DNA of 64,000 nt, taken from assembly GCA_051294375.1 (NCBI GenBank), contig CM119263.1, positions 30,674,258 through 30,738,257 of the forward strand, written 5' to 3'. This document shows, one piece after another, positions 22,422-34,388 of this stretch (positions within the stretch are counted from its first letter, which is position 1; each line of letters opens with the position of its first letter). The translations under genes and the position numbers were made by a program. Below the pieces are notes generated by a model. That model searched no databases, was not told the origin of the DNA, and was given only the letters and a program-made list of their open reading frames with translations. This DNA comes from Paraspadella gotoi. Lineage: Eukaryota; Chaetognatha.

Positions 22422-23618
22422 TTAGTCGCAAATGCGCCAGTGAATCAGCGGGTCGAGATGCTTCCGATGCCTGTTGTTCTTCAAACAGGGGTTTGTCGAG
22501 CTAAGCCATGCTTCGTAGTTGCCTTCGATGTCAAAACCTGCGGGGAAGAAGGGGGTGTCCAGCGGGGTCACTTGCCCTTGATCCGTGAAGCGTGTGAGGA
22601 AATCTGCTGGATTGTCCTCACTTTTTACAAGTATCACTTCCTTCGGTTGACATTCTTGGCGGATTTCGGAGATCCACCTCAGGACGTTTGTGGGGAGAAG
22701 CTGCTGCTTGTCGTGTTGCATGTCCATGATCCTCTTAAAATATTGTGAGTCTGTGACCAGGGTTACTCTTCTGCCGCATGTGTAACCTTTGAATTTCCTG
22801 ACCATCATGTTGAAGGCCAGGGTTTCGAGGACGTTTATGTGTTTAATTCTGTATTCCTCTGGAAACGACTTTGAGTGGAATGATAACGGGTATTCTACGC
22901 CATCTGCTGTTGCAGTGATGAGCCCACCCATTGCGCTGGTGCTGGCGTCAGCGTAGATTCTGTAGGATCCGTTTTTTATCCTGGCATCATTGAGGAAATT
23001 TAAACCGGGAGAGTCCTTGATTTCGTTTATTAGGGTTTGGAGCATGGCAATGTGTTTCTCAGTAAGCTTAAAATCTTTTTTGTCAAGGAGTGTAAGGGCG
23101 TGGAGAGGTTGGGCAATGTAGGAAAATTGATGCGTAAAACATCTATAGTAATTGAGGGAGGCAAGCATTGCCCTCAATTCTTTTTGAGTTTTGAGCGACT
23201 TCAGTTTGACTTCGACTGCCTCAAGTTTTCTTTTTTGTGACATGAGTTTGCTCCTTGAGATGCTAAAACCCAAAATTTTGATGTCCTCCTTCCGGAGGAG
23301 CACGCTCTTTGTCCACTTGAGGACGACGTTCTCGTCCCTGCATCTCTGGAGTAGGTCGCGAAGTCGTTGTGCCATGTCCTCGGGTGATTTTGCAGTTAGA
23401 ATAAGATCGTCTACATACACAAGGAAGCTTTTGACATCTGTGCCTAGATCCTTGAAGATTTCGTCAAGGATTGCCTGGAGCACATTGACGCTGTTGACTC
23501 CTCCCATTGGTAACTTATTCATCCACAATTGTGGCTGGCTCCCGCAAAGGTTGTGACGGGTTTGCAACGGTCTGAGAGATTCACTTGGTGGAAACAAGCA
23601 AGAATGTCGACTGAGCAT
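22422..23618 (-). pseudogene. Gypsy reverse transcriptase (C-terminal part) and RNase H
   Basis: About 398 residues. The RT part has LPMGGVNSVNVLQAILDEIF, the catalytic box FLVYVDDLILTAKS, and IKILGFSIS, as in Ty3/Gypsy RT. RNase H follows: YRIYADASTSAMGG (first Asp), LETLAFNMMV (Glu), TLVTDSQYF (Asp) and SEDNPADFLTR (final Asp), so all four metal-binding acidic residues are present. The fragment lacks the fingers subdomain, which is in the adjoining frame at 23581-24138; the two frames overlap through an apparent frameshift near 23600. Confidence 0.85.
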
Positions 23619-24138
23619 TGCCGCTCGTGTGGTTTATATTGTTCGAGGATGGACGTGATGTCTGTGGTTCGGTAGCGTACGTTGAGATGTTATTTACGGC
23701 GGATAGGTCGCAAATAAGTCTCCATTGTTTTGCAAATGTTTTGTCGTTCATGTCGTCCTGACCTTCCGCTATATGTCCTGGTTTTTTGATAAGGAAGGCG
23801 TTGGAGTAGGCTTCATTTCTGGTTCTGGATACGATGCCCGCCTTCTCATATACTTCCAAGTATCTCTTTAACGCCGCTTTTTTTACCGGGCCTTGGTTCA
23901 CGAACTTTGGTTTTGGTAGGTCCTCATCGGTGAAGCCGAGGTCTACCTTATAGTTTAGGAAACCTTCCTTGCAGTCATTGATAGTTTCTCCAAAAACGTC
24001 CCTATATTCCCAGACAATTTCCCAGACAAGATGGGCTTTTTCCTGAAGGCTGGGGTCGACGTCCTTGAAGGGTTTGAGGAAGGCCTTCTTGCCACGTGCG
24101 TCATGCTTTTCACGCCTTTTTTGACGTGCCTCCTCCAC
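23581..24138 (-). pseudogene. Gypsy protease/RT junction and RT fingers
   Basis: It contains VWEIVWEYRDVFGE, the usual lead-in to Gypsy RT, and KQWRLICDLSAVNNIST, which carries the first RT Asp. Upstream minus-strand sequence to about 24470 is still GC-balanced and reads as the hydrophilic protease-RT connector (e.g. IDAQPGTWGFARPLIKNEAK). A protease active-site DTG/DSG was not found. The frame shifts into the 22422-23618 frame near its end. Confidence 0.75.
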
Positions 24139-24479
24139 TGCTTGGATTTCCTCCTCTGAGGGTTTGTGGTGGAAGATTGTCGTGGCGGGGATGTTATCCT
24201 TTCTTATTTTTCTGAGAAGAGGTTTTTCCCCGGATAAATCCGCTTGGACTGGCTCAGCAGTGGTTTTGGTTTCTAGACCCAGCTCAACTTTTGCTTCGTT
24301 TTTGATGAGCGGTCGAGCAAAGCCCCAGGTTCCAGGTTGAGCATCTATTTCTACTCCTTCCCGTAGTTGGTCGCCGTCGACAATGAATGCTTTGTCATCA
24401 TCCAGAGATTCAATAATCCATCTTGAGCCAGCGAGGGTTTTCCAGTAAGGCCTACTGGACGTGAGCCTGGTGATTCCAT

Positions 24480-25080
24480 CAGAGTTACCCCGGGTTCCGT
24501 GGTTGGCACTGGATAAGAAGAAGTTTCCTCAATTCCAAGTTTGCCTCAAAAGCTAACCATCTTGGCGCTTTCAGGGCCATCCGTGTTTATCCACCGAAAG
24601 GTGAGTGGACTGGTTTTCCAGCCCCATTGATTGCAATTTGCAGTCGTTTTTTTTTTGGTTCGGAGGGTTTGCGAACCACAAGGGAAGGTTTGATGGTTTT
24701 TTTTCAAAACAAGATGGGCAGAGCCTGGGATTTGTTATTAGCGGTAACCAATGATAATGAGTCCTGAATCATTTTTCATCAGCCGAAATGTTTAGAAAAA
24801 CAGTTTTTAAAGACCCATTTTGAAACATGAACTCTTAAGTCAATTCTATTCAGTCAGCGTAAATAGTGCCATGTTGCACTGTTGAGCAAGTCGAATGGCG
24901 ATCCGTGATATATCCTGTTGTTTAGGGACCATAATTGTACAGGCGGACCAACCACAAACTTCTTATGTGCGGACGGGCCTTATTCAACCCTTTTCCGACA
25001 CGGGCCTTTTTTTCCGCCTACATCGGCCCCCACCTGCCAAGTTCATTAACTCATCGTCTGTCTCTCGTACACACTAAAAT
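24480..25080 (-). other. Gypsy internal region without readable frame
   Basis: Protease is expected here, but no extended frame or DTG/DSG motif was recognised on the minus strand. Composition drifts toward AT to the right. Confidence 0.35.
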
Positions 25081-25790
25081 CCAGTCGTAAACGCTATTTT
25101 AAAAACTGAAATGAGAACATCGAATCTCACATTAATTGTAAAGGTCTCTTCTCTCTCTCTCTCTTCTTCTCCTCTCTCTCTATCTCTTTCGCTGACAATT
25201 CATCACTACCTCATCTCATCTCCAGAAAAATCGAACAAACACATGTTTGATGATGGAGAAACAGGAAATTGGGCCACTACGCTTCTCTCCGAATTCTTAT
25301 CGGCGATCCGACGAAGAAACTTCGTTCTTTAAAACCTGTTTTATTTTTTTTTACTTATTTTTTTTTCTTTCCCTTATTCGTTTTTTTCTTTTAATTTCTT
25401 ATTGCCTATTTTTTTTCTCACCTTTTTATTTTTTCTTCATATCGCTTCTCTTTAAACATCAATTTTTTTCATGGCAGCGTGAAAAAAACTTTTTAGATTT
25501 ATCAAATGTCAAATAACTAAATGGTTATAATCGTACTTCAGAAAATAATTTGTGCCTACAGTGTTGATATTTTAATTTTAACTTAACTATGGCAGATCAA
25601 TCAAATTAACTGATCTATATTATATTATTATTAATTTAATTATTATATTAATTATTATTAATTAATTATTATTAATTTATTAACTTCACTGTATGTAATT
25701 TGAGTATAATTCATTTATTAGATATTATGTGATTATAAAATCATTATTTTCTGCAGAGTTAACATTTATCACACAAAATAAGGAGCGAAG
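25080..25790. other. AT-rich segment inside the Gypsy element
   Basis: It is strongly AT-rich with a TC microsatellite (25145-25190) and ATTAATTA-type runs (25610-25680), unlike the flanking GC-balanced Gypsy sequence. It could be a nested insertion or a chimeric join; no termini or target duplication were identified. Confidence 0.4.
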
Positions 25791-28039
25791 GTAAGGCTCT
25801 TTTCCTCTCTCCGTGCACGTTCTATAAGCGCAACAGACTAGGTCATCTGAAGAAAATAGAAGCGCTCTCTTCGCGTCCCCCCTTTCTTGCGCAGTCGACG
25901 TCGTTTGTTATGTCCCTCATTTGCTCTATGCTGGGTGGTCTCAGTCATCTTCTCCACGATGTGTTTCCTTTTCTCAACTCTTCTCTCCTCCTTGTCTTCT
26001 CCCTCTCTCTCGTCTCGTCCGTCTGTTAGGCTAAGCTATTTTAGCTGAAAACACGGTATTGCCCCGCGTTGGTTTTGATTTAGAAAATATTTCTGGTTGT
26101 TTTGCGCAGCACATCTAACCACTATCCAAGCTCTCAGAGCCAGATAAATCTACTAGACCGCTGTAACTCGGGCATTACTGATGGTGCCCTCTCTCGCGGT
26201 GAGACTATAGCAGATTTGCCTTTTAGAAATGCTTTGCCCCTGCTACTATTGTGTATGTGGTTTCCCTTGTATCCGTGCCCGGTAATTTGCGGACGGCTGG
26301 GACCTTCGCTTTCTATTGTCGGGGTTTTTTTCTGTTATTTGTTTATCTCGTAGGGAGAGGTGGTGGGAGGTGGAAAAAGGGCGAGGGTGGATTCCTTCGT
26401 TGGTAATTCTCTTGGTGACAGACGGGGAGTTGTTTCAACAAGCGATTTTGGTGTTGGGAGAATCCTTCTTGGAGCAGCGCTCTTTCGGCTCTTTCTGCTC
26501 TGCGTGCGAGTTTAGCGCAGGCTCTCGACCTGGAGATTTCTGCCGCTCTTCTTCGCCCGTATCGGCTTTGACCCAATCCTTCCAGCCCAGTTTGTGAAGA
26601 AATTTATTCGTGAGGGCAATCTCCTTTGCGTCGAGCGTTTGAGGAGCTTGTGTAACCGCGTTGCTGTAGACTTGCCTCGGAGTCTATGAGCTGTTTCGGC
26701 GAGGGCTTTGACCTTTTCTTTGTTCATTGGCTGATGCCAGCAGTTGTTACCTTCATAACTTTGTTACCGAAAGATTGGTAATTGTCCTTTAACTTTCTCT
26801 GTTGTAACTCGTTTCCAGATTTACGTATTACGCAGTTATAATAGTAACTATTTCATATTGTCATTCAAGTTCGTCAGAGAATCAATTGCAAGATTATCCG
26901 ATAAGTTTATGAGTCTCGACGATCTACCAAAGCTGGGGCCTTTTTCTCTTGTTTTGTCACGCCAGTTGGATTTTTGTTTTTTTTTCCAGTCACGGTTTTT
27001 ATTCCCGTTTTTCCTGTGTAGGTATGATCCGGGTTGCATCGTTCCGGGCATCGTCAAGCCGGTCGTCACGACGCTCAAAACGGTGATCCAGTTGATGGCG
27101 CGGCCAGGTCTTCCAATCTCCTTCTTGAGCTCTCTCATCATTAGCTCATATAATTTATCTTTACGTAAGGTTACCAAGGCTCGACGAGCATTTGGCTACA
27201 TAACAGGAATGGAGGCCCTGTCCTTCTCCCTGACGGTTTCAAAGTTCTCCTTTGCCCGGCGTTTACGAGGGCGAGGCCGTACTTGGCATGGACGTGAGGG
27301 TCCACCTCGATTTTTGCCATCGGCAAGACTTCTGCGATGCTGACAGATGAGCCTTCGCAATAGCGCACATGATTGGTTTAATCGTTTGATAAACCTGCTC
27401 GCGATTTGTCGCGAGCGGAGGAGGGCACGGAGCTGCTGATCGACGCATATTGGTTACCGGAGAATCTTTGAAGGCTGCGTAGAAGCTCCGCAGGAATTGT
27501 TCGGGGTCTCGTCATCTCTCCTCTTCTCCAGTTTGATGGGTTGGTTGGAGGTGTAGGAAGGGGGTCGCTACGACCACCTTTCTGGCGGGGCGTCATCTGT
27601 GGGTGGTTGGGTGGGTGGTAGTCCGCATGTACGGATTTTGGGATGGTTGTTGTTGTTGATCTTGAAAGTCACGATTTTCTTTCGTCCATGTCGCGTGTTT
27701 CCTATCATCATTTGATGAAAGTTCTCCAATTTTGGATCCAACTTGAACCTCGGTTTGTCCGAGACGATGATTTATCAGGTTTTGCTTTTCATCAAGGTCG
27801 TTGATTAACTTTTTGACAGTTTGTTGTTGTTTTTAGGTTGTTGTCGTTTATCAACCTGAGAATTTGACGAACGCATTCAGCTTGTTTTGTCTCTTTTCTT
27901 GCATTGGTCGCGAAGAGCTCCTGACACTTCAAAGGTGTGGAATCGAGCTTGCGGTCAATGCTACCGCCTTCGCTTATCGTGGAGCTTCTTGTTTATTATT
28001 TCTTGAGTCGTGGTTAGTCGAATCCACTCCTGTCACAGA
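25790..28039 (-). pseudogene. Gypsy gag region (frameshifted) and leader
   Basis: Minus-strand frames at 27378-27596, 27263-27448, 27171-27368 and 26848-27177 overlap as if one Gag reading frame were broken by small indels (for example RSAAPCPPPLATNREQVYQT, then a Lys/Arg-rich NKNRDWKKKQKSNWRDKTRE). No CCHC zinc knuckle was seen. The 5' leader adjoins the LTR at 28039, with a TGGATTCGACTAACCAC-like stretch nearby as a weak primer-site candidate. Plus-strand frames here are shadows. Confidence 0.5.
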
Positions 28040-28373
28040 CATTTAAGTAAGTAGACAGGGATTTCAACATGAAACCAAAGTGGATATTTATTTCAATAAG
28101 AACAAGCGCAAGACGGTGTCAGATTTGAGACAGAGTGAATCAAAGCAGAAACAGAGGCTATTTATAATGGGCAAGTAGACGAAGCCAGATTCCTCTTCCG
28201 GAATCCTCCTCTTCCTCTTCTGGAACCTTCTTTTCCTCTTCCGGAAACTATTGTTCCTTTTCTGGATTTGGCTTCCAAAATCCCGTTCAGAATCATTCCA
28301 GAATCTTCTTCCTCTTCCGGAATCCTCTTCCTTAATCCTTTCCTCTGTTTCCGGGTTTCATTCATATGTGATG
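28040..28373 (-). repeat. Gypsy 5' LTR
   Basis: It equals 18821-19154 in length with about five substitutions, and contains the repeated TTCCTCTTCCGGAA words. Its outer end lies 4 bases from a family A TRIM. Confidence 0.8.
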
Positions 28374-28377
28374 ATGA

Positions 28378-29028
28378 TGAAGAAACAATAATTATTGTTA
28401 TGTGTTAGTGACAGAACCGTTCAATATATGCAGTCCCTGAGCTTCGGATCAGGCTGTAACACCATGTTACAGGCGGGTTAAGCGCCCTGTCCCTCTTAAC
28501 TGCTAGGCGGCCACTGGGCTAGAACCCGACCCTTGGGTTGGGAGGCGAATGACTTGCCTCCGCACCAATGGCCGCTGATGAACAGTTGGTGGATTTTAGT
28601 CCACCATACATCCCCCTCCCCTCCCATAGGAGAAGTCTGTTGCGTCTCTTCAGTGAATTGTTGTTGTTGGTGGAAAGTTCATCACCAAGTTGAGGCATGT
28701 CACCTGATGTGTTGTGGGCGGAAAGTGCATCACCAGGTTGAGGCATGTCGCCTGAAAGTGTTGTTGTTGCTGTTGTGTTCGGAAGTCGGGCTCACCAATG
28801 AAGAGACAGTAATTATTATTGTGTTAATGATAGAACCGTTCAATATAAGCATCCCTGAGCTTTGATCAGGCTGTAACACTGAGTTACAGGCGGGTTAAGC
28901 GCCCCGTCCCTCTTAACTGCTAGGCGGCCACCGGGCTAGAACCCCGGACCTTTGGGTTGGGAGGCGAATGACTTGCCTCCGGCACCAATGGCCGCTGATG
29001 AACGGTTGGTGGATTTTAGTCCACCATA
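28378..29028 (-). mobile_element. TRIM-like element, family A copy 2
   Basis: Repeats at 28378-28608 and 28799-29028 with a 190 bp centre that carries the primer-site-like TGGTGAGCCCGAC and a GGGAGGGGGATG tract. No matching target duplication is seen; it abuts the Gypsy LTR on the left and an AAT microsatellite on the right, so one flank may have been lost to the Gypsy insertion. Confidence 0.75.
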
Positions 29029-29679
29029 ATAGTAATAATAATAGTAATAATGATAAAAATAATTATAGTAATAATGATAAAAATAATAATAGTATCATTA
29101 ATGATAAGAATAATAATAATTAGGAATGAGGGTAATTATGTCAAATTGTTTCTTTTATTGTTTTATCGTTTTATCTTTTTATCGACTTAACTGTCAAATT
29201 GTCTCTTTTATTTCAGAAAAAAAATTTTTTTTATCAACATTTTATGAGGAATTCGAATCTGCTTTAAAAACTAAGAAAAAATATTTTAAAATATGGACAT
29301 TTTCTATGGGCAGGTACCAGGCTGGCATTGAACAAAATAATTGATGGTAATAAGTTGATGATTTTACTCAATGAGCTATCGGAAATGCTGATTAATTGAT
29401 CGGTGAACTTCGGCAATAAGAGTTACATACAAATCAAAACTATTTTGTTAATTCCAAGAGCACCTTACTTCCTTATGAATTTATTGTTATAATATTACAA
29501 TAAACTGTAAAAAAGAGCACTTTTAATATCTTGAAAGAGGGCCAAGGTGTGGAGGGTTTAACACTTACCTGTCCTAAGTCAGGAGGCAGGTTAGCTTATT
29601 AATTGAGTGAAAGTAGTACATTTTTATATTACCTATTCTTATTTCATTGTTACAAAATTTTTAAAAGAACAAATTGAAT
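29029..29679. other. AT-rich non-coding stretch
   Basis: An (AAT/AGT)n tract lies at 29029-29115. About 29215-29320 resembles, inverted, 15270-15380 (word GAGGAATTCGAATCTGCTTT), so it is an old repeat and not an exon despite good splice-like ends. Confidence 0.4.
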
Positions 29680-29726
29680 TGGCGCTGAAGAAGACTCGTA
29701 TGTTAGTAGTCGAAACATGTCCGTTT
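29680..29726 (+). ncRNA. Hammerhead ribozyme motif 2 (damaged core)
   Basis: CTGAAGA replaces CTGATGA. Stem II GACT/AGTC, GAAA and CATGTC are kept, and helix I can form GGCG/CGTT. It is followed by the shared tail AAATAAAAATCGTTGTAAAA. The core change probably reduces or abolishes cleavage. Confidence 0.5.
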
Positions 29727-29771
29727 TACTATGAAATAAAAATCGTTGTAAAATCTCTCTTTGTTCTAAAT

Positions 29772-29796
29772 NNNNNNNNNNNNNNNNNNNNNNNNN
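29772..29796. other. Assembly gap (25 N)
   Basis: Run of N; the Helentron-like sequence on its right is cut at the gap. Confidence 0.95.
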
Positions 29797-30067
29797 CATG
29801 AGCATTGGTGTTAAATAGTGAATATATTTTTGTTTTTTCCATTTAAACTCATGTTCCACTCCGGACGATTCCATCGAACTTCATATCCCGCTCAATCACA
29901 CACTTACCTATCCACACACAAAATTTCATTAAATCGCCTATCCATTCCATCACGAGAATTGTATGTTTTTGCTAAGGTGGGACGGACGACGGACGGACGG
30001 ACGGACGGACGGACGGACGGACGCGGACGGACCGGACGGACGGACGGACGGAACGGACGAAACGGAC

Positions 30068-30101
<34 letters not shown>

Positions 30102-30254
30102 TCATTTTTTTTGCATAATTTATCATAATTCCGATGTTCTGACATGATATAAGTGTGTGCCCGACAAATATTGAGGGGGCCGACCGACGTACCGAAAAGT
30201 GAGTTATAAAAGTGAGTTATAGAGTCGGGATTGCTGATAAGCAGACAAACCGAC
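29797..30254 (+). mobile_element. Helentron/DINE-like element H5, 5' cut by gap
   Basis: One module (CATTTAAACTCATGTTCCAC) is followed by a long GGAC-repeat tract (29980-30095), then GCATAATTTATCATAATTCC and the 3' hairpin (GTCGGGATTGCTGATAAGCAG) near 30225-30245. Confidence 0.6.
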
Positions 30255-30276
30255 AGAAAAATCTTAAAAGCATAAG

Positions 30277-30530
30277 GATCGACCGCTTTCGATAGTAACC
30301 AAATATTGATGCGATGATAACCAAATATTGATGCGATGATAACCAAATATTGACGCGATGATAACCAATTATTATGCGATGATAACAAAATGACTGATGT
30401 GATGAATAATCAAATGATTGATGCGATGATAGTCATTTATTGATATGATGATAATCATTCATTGATACGATGATAGTCATTCATTGATGCGATTAGAATA
30501 ATCATTGTCGCGATGAATCATTCATCGTAA
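30277..30530. repeat. Minisatellite, ~22 bp unit
   Basis: About eleven copies decaying left to right from GATGATAACCAAATATTGAT-like units to GATGATAGTCATTCATTGAT-like units. Found only here in the window. Confidence 0.7.
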
Positions 30531-30689
30531 TAAAACAAACAAATGCGTGTATGAGTGAAAGAGAGAGAGAGAGAGAGAGAGAGGCTGGACAGTTTTCCCG
30601 CCAACGAAACGCATTATTAGGTCTCTCTCGTTTATATAAAGAATAATCAGAATTTTTATATATTGTATTGAGAAAAAAGCGGGGAATAA

Positions 30690-30795
30690 ATGGCGATAAT
30701 AAAAGTTTTTAGAAGGAAAAAAATAATCAGAATTTATCAAAAAACGAACGATCACGCAAGAGATCGTAAAGAGAGAAAGAGACAGAAAGAGAGAT

Positions 30796-30826
<31 letters not shown>

Positions 30827-30990
30827 AAGAAGCTGAACAGACGCTGCATTGCGGAACTCGTTTACTCGTCGCCAAATTAAAATATACTTTACTATATACT
30901 AATTTGATATTGCAGTAAGTCTATACTAATTAGCAAATTGCAGAATTATAATGAAGTGGAAATTCAAACAAAAAATACTTGAATCATATG
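30690..30990 (-). repeat. Element P, partial copy
   Basis: It shares with 31370-32220 the words AATAAAAGTTTTTAGAAGGA and AACGAACGATCACGCAAG, a GA-rich tract, and then a GCAATATGCAAAT-type region, with a deletion between. Family described at 31370. Confidence 0.5.
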
Positions 30991-31369
30991 AAACAAAGAA
31001 AATGGACACACATTTCAACTTCATCACTGCCTCACTAATGGAACTTGATAAATAGATACATTGTTTGGTAGTTAAACCATAAACCGGCAAAAATAGGCAG
31101 TAAAAAAATGATCGGCATATAGCATACAATCCGGCATATTCAATTTGTGAAAAAAAATTTAAGGTTTTTCGATCAACACATTGGACAGAGTATAAAAAGA
31201 TTTCCTCTGGCAATGTAAATCTGTATTAAATATGCTATTTGCTTATTATATATTTTTTCTTTAATAACAATCATGTTAGCGATGGAGAAAGCGTAAAATT
31301 TCTGACGTATGAGTATTTCTTCACTTTTTCTAAAATAAATCCACGAAATCTTTATGTAAATTTGGGATA

Positions 31370-32220
31370 ATGGTGATAATAAAAGTTTTTAGAAGGAAAA
31401 AAATAATCATAATTTTTCAAAAAACGAACGATCACGCAAGAAATCGTACACAAAGAGAGAGAGAGAGAGAGAGAAGACAGAGAGAGTCACAGAGAGAGAC
31501 TCACAGAGAGAGTCAGACAGAGAAACAAAGCTGGACAGCTGCTGGAAGGCCGCTGTACAGTCACTGCAGAGACTGAACTCGTTTTTTCTAAAAGAGAAAA
31601 TAATTTTAAGAAATAAAAGAAAGGCAAAAATATGTTACAATTGTTTACAATTGGAAATTTTTCCAATTTTTTCCAATCGCCAGCTTGTAAAAGATTTAAT
31701 TTATATTTGTATTAAATTATTAGATATAGCTTCTCATTAAAAAAATCCTTTGAGTTCCATTTTTATTAAAAATTTATACCAAATTTTTTGAATTTCATCT
31801 TCAATATTATAATACTGCAATATGTAAATTAGATTAAAGCATTTCTATATACTAATTTGGATATTATAATGAGTACTTTAATCTCATTTGCATATTGCAG
31901 TAAATCATAATGAAGTGGAAATTCAAACAAAAATACTTAAATCAAATGTAATATGAAAATATCACAGCTATTTCAAGATGAAAAGCCATATCTAAATTTT
32001 TAACTTACTATGATCGCACACTTTTGTAAAACTTTATCATAATTCATAATAATTTTTATTTAAAAAAAAAGGTAAGTCACAGCCAACCTTAAAAAGCGTA
32101 GTAGTTTTTATATATGAAAACAGCGTGACGGACGACGACGAGACGACGACGACGACTACGTCACAAGAAGCAACCCTAAAACATATAGAGCCTGACCCGG
32201 CTTCGCCGGTCAAGGCTCGA
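31370..32220 (-). mobile_element. Element P, near full-length copy (class unknown)
   Basis: It is an inverted copy of 39899-40765. One end is a GC-rich hairpin (CCGGCTTCGCCGG core within AGCCTGAC...CAAGGCT) followed by a (GAC/GTC)n tract. The middle contains ATAATGAAGTGGAAATTCAA and TGCAATATGTAAAT. The far end has a GA microsatellite and AGCTGGACAGCTGCTGGAAG. It has no coding capacity; superfamily is not recognised. Confidence 0.55.
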
Positions 32221-32275
32221 TAAAAACACAAAGAACAAGTTTTAAATAATTGTCTAGTCAATTAGGTCCTGTTAG

Positions 32276-33404
32276 AAACGTCTGGTCAACAAGAAAACTT
32301 GATACAGAACTGTAACATTTTCAAAAGATTTATTACGAAACGGAAAATATTTCATCCGGCAAAAACATCCTTAAATTTTTTTTTAATTTTAATAACCCTA
32401 ATTCAGTTTTTTAGTTTAATTTGGTGTTCCCTTTGTCTCGGATTTTTAATGACAGTAGAAGAGCTTAAAAATTTATTAGGACTTAAAGATCATCAAAACC
32501 TAAATGGATTAATAACCTATTCATTCATTGCAGCTGCAATTTGTGCTGTAGCTCATTTTGTATCACAAGTCCACTGTGGTTATTACGAAAAAAAATCTGA
32601 CTCAGTAATAATGGATCCAGAGTTGATTTGGAAACATATGAAAAAACCTAAACAAATTTTCTTTTTGTTGTCATCAATTCAACCAATTGGAGTGGTATTC
32701 TTTTTAAACGATATTACAAGTTATAACATTAATCTTATTTTAATTTGGTGTCCAATTTTATTTCAATTTTATTCAATTATGAAGTATTACAATTCATCAA
32801 TAGCACCCTATTCAATATATTTGGCAATTAACAAATTATTATTAAAAACAATATTAATTGTTGTAATTTCACTTACAATTTTTACTATTTTTTGGATGTG
32901 TGGAACTTGCTTAGTAAATAAATGTAATATTTCTTGGATTGGCCTGATGCCTGATTCCCAAAAAGTAGTAACTATTCATGACTTTATAATAATGAGTTTT
33001 ATTGTTGTAGTTAATCTTGTCGGAAATATTGGCATACAATCAGTAATTCCTCAAAATAGTTTGGAAAGGTTTTTATGCAGTTTATTTATGTTGTTTGGAT
33101 ACTTAGTTGGAGCATATTTTAAAGGTTTTATTATATCAAAGTTTAATCAATTTTTCTTTAATCAGAATGAAAAAACACTAAAAATCAGAGGTTTTTTACA
33201 AATCTTAAAAAAAAATGGACTTGATAAAAAAGATATTGCGCAAATAAAAAATTATTTACAATATTCTTACTTTGGATTGGTTGAATTTTCAAAGTTTGAT
33301 ACTCTATTATTAAATTTACACAGTTTACTTTTTTCTAAAATAACTTATTCAATTACAAGCAAATTTCTAAATCGATTGTTTTTAGTTAAAGGATTGGATT
33401 CCAG
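32276..33404 (+). CDS. CNG-like channel exon: S1-S6 and C-linker (repeat c)
   Basis: About 376 residues. After a basic lead-in typical of pre-S1 segments (FKRFITKRKIFHPAKTSLNF) come S1 (FLILITLIQFFSLIWCSLCL), S2 (YSFIAAAICAVAHFVSQV), S3, S4, S5 (TILIVVISLTIFTIFWMC), a pore loop (FIVVVNLVGNIGIQSVIPQN), S6 (FLCSLFMLFGYLVGAYFKGF) and a C-linker (LKKNGLDKKDIAQIKNYLQY). S4 (NINLILIWCPILFQFYSIMK) has no arginines, so voltage sensing is probably lost. The filter VGNIG replaces VGYGD. I chose the acceptor GTCCTGTTAG at 32266-32275, which keeps the frame; AG at 32306-32307 is an alternative. The donor is CAG|GTAAAA after 33404, ending two bases into a codon that the exon at 36927 completes. Confidence 0.72.
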
Positions 33405-33699
33405 GTAAAAAGTTTGTCTCTATTACATTTTTAATGAATCGTGACTACCTGAACAAAATAGTGATGTTCAGTTAAGCATTAACAACATTGGCAAAATATT
33501 GGGTAATTTTCAGGGACGGATATTTAAAAACAAGTTTGAGCAAACCATGTCGGATCTGCCTACGATAATTAAGCGGTAATAAGCTAATCCGATCATAAAT
33601 CATGGTAATTTTTCTGACTCTCAATTTGTGATTATAACAAATCATAACTGACTTCTTAATAAATCTATGAAAAAATCTATAAATCAATTGATCTATCAA

Positions 33700-34160
33700 C
33701 TGATGTAATTTAGTCAAATGACGTAATTTGGTCAACTGGTATAATTTGGTTAACTTGATTAATTTGGTTAACTTGCTTAATTTGGTCAACTGACATAATT
33801 TGGTCAACTGACATAATTTGGCAACCCGCATAATTTGGTCAACTTGCATAATTCGATCAACTTGCATAATTTAATCAACTTCAATAATTTAATTAACTTG
33901 CATTATTTGGTCAACTGGCATAATTTGGTCAACAGGCATAATTTGGTCAACTGGCATAATTTTTTCAACCTGTATAATTTAGTCAACTTGCAAAATGTGG
34001 TAAACTGGCATAATTTGATCAACTGGCATAATTTGGTCAACTTGCATAATTTGGTAAATTGTTGTAATTTGGTCAACTGGCATAATTTGTTCAATTGCAA
34101 AATTTGGTCAACCGGCATAATTTGGTCAATTGGCATAATTTGGTCAATCAATCAAACAAT
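33700..34160 (+). repeat. Minisatellite, ~18 bp unit (AATTTGGTCAACTGGCAT)
   Basis: About twenty-five imperfect copies. They are the reverse complement of the array at 16236-16705, consistent with the two host elements lying in opposite orientation. Confidence 0.75.
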
Positions 34161-34388
34161 CAGAGAGAGATAATGAGAAACTTTTAAAAATTGACATAAA
34201 TGTCTCTTTTGGTTTTTTGTTTTAAACTCTTTTCCACTCCTACGATTCCATCAAAAACTTATATCTAGCTTAATCTCATAGTTACCTACCCACACACAAA
34301 ATTTCATTTCAATTTGTCTATCCAATTTTTAATCAATATGATAATTATGAGTAAATATAAGTAAAAATGCTTCAAGTAAATATCACTT

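Larger units (their letters stand above)
18821..28373 (-). mobile_element. Ty3/Gypsy LTR retrotransposon
   Basis: Two 334 bp direct repeats (18821-19154 and 28040-28373) with about five differences by eye bound a GC-balanced internal region. Minus-strand order is gag, protease/RT, RNase H, integrase, as in Ty3/Gypsy. Gag and pol are broken by frameshifts, N runs (21232-21256, 21389-21692, 21771-21780), an AT-rich segment (about 25080-25790) and an ORF-free segment (20586-21118). Near-identical LTRs point to recent insertion, so some breaks may be assembly errors. No clear target duplication was found. Confidence 0.8.

Noticed and set aside
26858-27343. 161-codon plus-strand frame
   Set aside because: Antisense shadow of the Gypsy gag region.
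29217-29313. Exon-like frame (KKFFLSTFYEEFESALKTKK) with good acceptor and donor
   Set aside because: The same sequence occurs inverted at about 15270-15380 in non-coding DNA, and its phase fits neither channel exon b nor c. It is a dispersed repeat.
33700-34160. CRISPR-like array
   Set aside because: Contiguous diverging tandem units without spacers, in animal-type DNA: a minisatellite.
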